A stretch of 7,697 nucleotides of DNA from Nitrospira sp. (GTDB lineage: Bacteria > Nitrospirota > Nitrospiria > Nitrospirales > Nitrospiraceae). Location of the stretch: assembly GCA_020697375.1 (NCBI GenBank), contig JAJFBJ010000133.1, forward strand, positions 1 through 7,697, given 5' to 3'. Of this stretch, positions 6,318 to 7,697 are shown piece by piece. The notes below the pieces were generated by a model. That model ran no database searches. It was not told the DNA's origin and was given only the letters and a program-made list of their open reading frames with translations. Positions within the stretch are counted from its first letter, which is position 1. Each line of letters begins with the position of its first letter. The position numbers and the translations under genes are program-made.

Positions 6318-7528
6318 ACCGGCGCGCGCCCGTAGCTCAATTGGATAGAGCATCGGACTTCGGATCCGAGGGTTGGGGGTTCAAGTCCCTCCGGGCGCAC
6401 CATATAATCAATAGGTTGCATCTTTTCTTCCGTTTTCTCCTCTTCGCAGGTCACGGTTTTGGTCACGGTTCCAGCCAGACTTCCTCGATTCACGGCCTCG
6501 CGAAGATGTCCGGGGGCAAGGTGGGCATACCGGAGCGTCGTCTCAATATCGCGGTGCCCGAGGATCTCCTTCACCGACACCAGATCGACCCCTGCCATGA
6601 CACGGCGGCTGGCTGCGGTATGTCGGAGTGAATGCCAACAGGCTCCGGTGATTCCTGCTCGTCTCAAGCCAGGTTCAAAGGCACGCCGAAGGAATGCCCG
6701 ACTGTCCATCGGGTGAGTCACGCTCTTTAAGCCTGGGAACACCCAAGCCGACCGAAGGAACGAGTCGAATGATCTCAGAATGGTCTTGGCTCCTTCACTC
6801 AGGGGTACATGCCGGGTTTTGCCTCCTTTCGGGAGAGGCAGGGTCAGGACCTCGTTTTCCAGATCGACCTGGTTCCACCGGAGCGAGAACTGCTCTCCTC
6901 GTCTCAACCCTGTCTCGACGGCGAAGGCCACCAAGTTCCAGTCATCCGGGGTCATCACGCCCCTTAACCGGTCCAGTTCTTCACTCGCCAGGAATCGCGT
7001 CCGGTTGGCTTCCGGGAAGAACTTGAGACTAGACACTGGGTTCTTGGTCAACTTGTCATCTTTGACGGCTAACATGAGGACGTGCCGAAGGAAGGCAAAA
7101 TGCCGATTGATCGTGGCATCCGCCCACAGCCGTTGCGGTTCCTTCGTATTCACCTTCATCTTGGCGCGCATTTTGGCCTGAATTCGCCGGAGATCATCGA
7201 CCGTAATCTGTGTGATTAGGCGACTTCCAATAAGCAGCGACCAGCGCCGCCCATAAAGCACTTCGCCAGCTTTGTTGCGGTTCACAGTTCCTTCGAGGTA
7301 GCGTTTGATCCAAGCTCGAAGGGTGATGTCTTTTCGAGGGGCGAATTTCCCAGGGAAATAGGTCCCTTCCCGAATATCGGCCTTCAATCGACCATACAAA
7401 GCTTTGGCCTGTGATTTGGTGTCACAGCGATGCCAGCGCTCCCGTCCGTTGGCATACAGACGTACCCACCAGCCTTTGCGGCCCTTTCGCTGGGTGATAC
7501 CTCTATCCTTTCCCGCTTGTCTTGCCAC
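6314..7528 (-). CDS. tyrosine recombinase (phage-type integrase) of an integrative element
   Basis: This enzyme would integrate and excise the element at the tRNA-Arg gene. It has 404 residues. An N-terminal arm-type domain (about 10-60, GWWVRLYANGRERW) precedes a SAM-like core-binding domain (about 68-165) and the catalytic domain (about 178-345). Catalytic residues are Arg209 (TGLRRGEQ), a hairpin Lys (PKGGKTRHVPL, 233-243), His299 and Arg302 (WHSLRH), His325 (LGHRD) and the nucleophile Tyr334 (LRYAHL). The set is complete, so the enzyme looks active. The start is GTG at 7528, with AAGGAG 7 nt upstream (7541-7536). Residues about 376-401 are antisense translation of the tRNA (VRPEGLEPPT...) and the stop lies beyond it at 6314-6316. 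The intrinsic protein probably ends near residue 375. Its start overlaps the upstream zinc-ribbon gene by 26 nt. Confidence 0.93.
   Translation of the reverse strand: MARQAGKDRGITQRKGRKGWWVRLYANGRERWHRCDTKSQAKALYGRLKADIREGTYFPGKFAPRKDITLRAWIKRYLEGTVNRNKAGEVLYGRRWSLLIGSRLITQITVDDLRRIQAKMRAKMKVNTKEPQRLWADATINRHFAFLRHVLMLAVKDDKLTKNPVSSLKFFPEANRTRFLASEELDRLRGVMTPDDWNLVAFAVETGLRRGEQFSLRWNQVDLENEVLTLPLPKGGKTRHVPLSEGAKTILRSFDSFLRSAWVFPGLKSVTHPMDSRAFLRRAFEPGLRRAGITGACWHSLRHTAASRRVMAGVDLVSVKEILGHRDIETTLRYAHLAPGHLREAVNRGSLAGTVTKTVTCEEEKTEEKMQPIDYMVRPEGLEPPTLGSEVRCSIQLSYGRAPV
6326..6402 (+). tRNA. tRNA-Arg, anticodon UCG
   Basis: A full cloverleaf of 77 nt with encoded CCA. The acceptor stem GCGCCCG (6326-6332) pairs with CGGGCGC (6392-6398), and the discriminator is A6399. 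The D stem is GCTC/GAGC (6335-6338, 6348-6351). The anticodon stem TCGGA/TCCGA (6353-6357, 6365-6369) encloses the loop CTTCGGA, so the anticodon is UCG (6360-6362), reading CGA and probably CGG. The T stem GGGGG/CCCTC (one G-U pair) encloses TTCAAGT. The 3' half is the probable attachment site of the adjacent integrative element. The integrase gene crosses the whole tRNA in antisense. Confidence 0.95.
6358..6402. other. probable attachment site (att junction) in the tRNA-Arg 3' half
   Basis: An integrase gene lies immediately 3' of the tRNA and points towards it, the usual arrangement when an element has inserted at the 3' end of a tRNA gene. The crossover core would lie within the anticodon-to-CCA part, which the element must restore. 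The exact core cannot be set without the other end of the element, which is off the right edge. Confidence 0.55.
6449..6470. repeat. tandem direct repeat near the att junction
   Basis: GGTCACGGTT occurs at 6449-6458 and again at 6461-6470, a 12-nt period. It lies about 47 bp inside the element from the tRNA 3' end, within the integrase tail codons (TVTKTVT, about residues 354-360), outside the catalytic core. It could be a pair of arm-type integrase or accessory-factor binding sites. The repeat is seen directly; the role is inferred. Confidence 0.45.
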
Positions 7529-7697
7529 GGCGGCTCTCCTTTCGTTCTCCGGTCTTCTGGGCCTCGCGCCACTTTCTCGCCGCGACTCGGTTCTGGCAGC
7601 GCGGCTGGCAGTATACCTGGTCGCGCCGGATCGCTAAATAGATCGTCTTGCACTCGGGGCAACGACGAATGTAGTCCCCGGACTGGGCCAGGAGGTG
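7503..7697 (-). CDS. zinc-ribbon protein, C-terminal part (5' end beyond the window)
   Basis: An open frame enters from the right edge on the minus strand and ends in TAG at 7505-7503, giving 64 visible residues. It contains a four-cysteine zinc-binding pattern: RRCPECKTIYLA, then VYCQPRCQNRVAARKWRE. The spacing is C-x2-C-x13-C-x3-C, with an Arg/Lys-rich helix and tail after it. CQNR at the fourth cysteine and the following basic helix resemble the CGNR-type zinc finger, usually the C-terminal DNA-binding part of a longer protein. No start codon is visible, so it is partial. It overlaps the integrase start by 26 nt in a different frame, so the two are probably co-transcribed and translationally coupled. 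It belongs to the integrative element. A regulator or recombination accessory protein is possible but not shown. Confidence 0.72.
   Translation of the reverse strand, partial: HLLAQSGDYIRRCPECKTIYLAIRRDQVYCQPRCQNRVAARKWREAQKTGERKESRRGKTSGKG

Noticed and set aside
6321..6330. Perfect palindrome GGCGCGCGCC at the tRNA 5' end
   Set aside because: It is a by-product of the GC-rich discriminator joined to the acceptor stem. Alternating GC of this length is common by chance.
7384..7662. 92-codon minus-strand frame at the right edge
   Set aside because: It is the wrong frame. The zinc-ribbon frame (7503-7697) and the integrase frame explain the same DNA with recognisable motifs.

Overview
The window reads as a chromosomal segment of a moderately GC-rich Gram-negative-type bacterium that has been entered at its right end by an integrative element. 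Secreted proteins with signal peptides, an HtrA-type protease, a bacterial TrmI and AroE/AroK of ordinary bacterial type are all present. The protein sequences look to me most like Nitrospira (Nitrospirota), but that is an impression from memory and no search was possible.

Left part (1-2504, minus strand): an RpoD/RpoS-like sigma-70 factor lacking region 1.1 is followed by an HtrA/DegP-like serine protease with one PDZ domain. Between them is a very stable 12-bp hairpin with a poor U-tract. The pair fits a stress or envelope-quality theme, but the hairpin may separate their expression.

Divergent spacer (2505-2807): it has no convincing gene. It carries a weak promoter candidate for the sigma factor and a strong one (TTGAAA, 17 bp, TAGAAT) whose expected start point falls on the ATG of trmI. 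This predicts a leaderless trmI mRNA.

Central part (2808-6247, plus strand): an apparent operon of trmI (tRNA m1A58 methyltransferase), a classical SDR oxidoreductase, a small exported protein of unknown function, aroE (shikimate dehydrogenase) and aroK (shikimate kinase). Genes overlap or abut. A 23-codon ORF fills the aroE-aroK gap exactly, with an ATGA overlap at each end. The last two enzymes catalyse consecutive steps of the shikimate pathway. AroE lacks the usual NADP-binding NRT signature, and the SDR has Thr where the catalytic Ser normally sits.

Right part (6288-7697): a tRNA-Arg(UCG) gene with its own promoter is the probable integration site of a mobile element. A tyrosine recombinase gene on the minus strand runs towards and completely through the tRNA, so its last 29 codons are mostly antisense tRNA sequence. 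Overlapping the start of the integrase gene is the end of a zinc-ribbon protein gene that continues off the right edge. The cargo of the element lies outside the window, so no new system can be claimed from what is visible.
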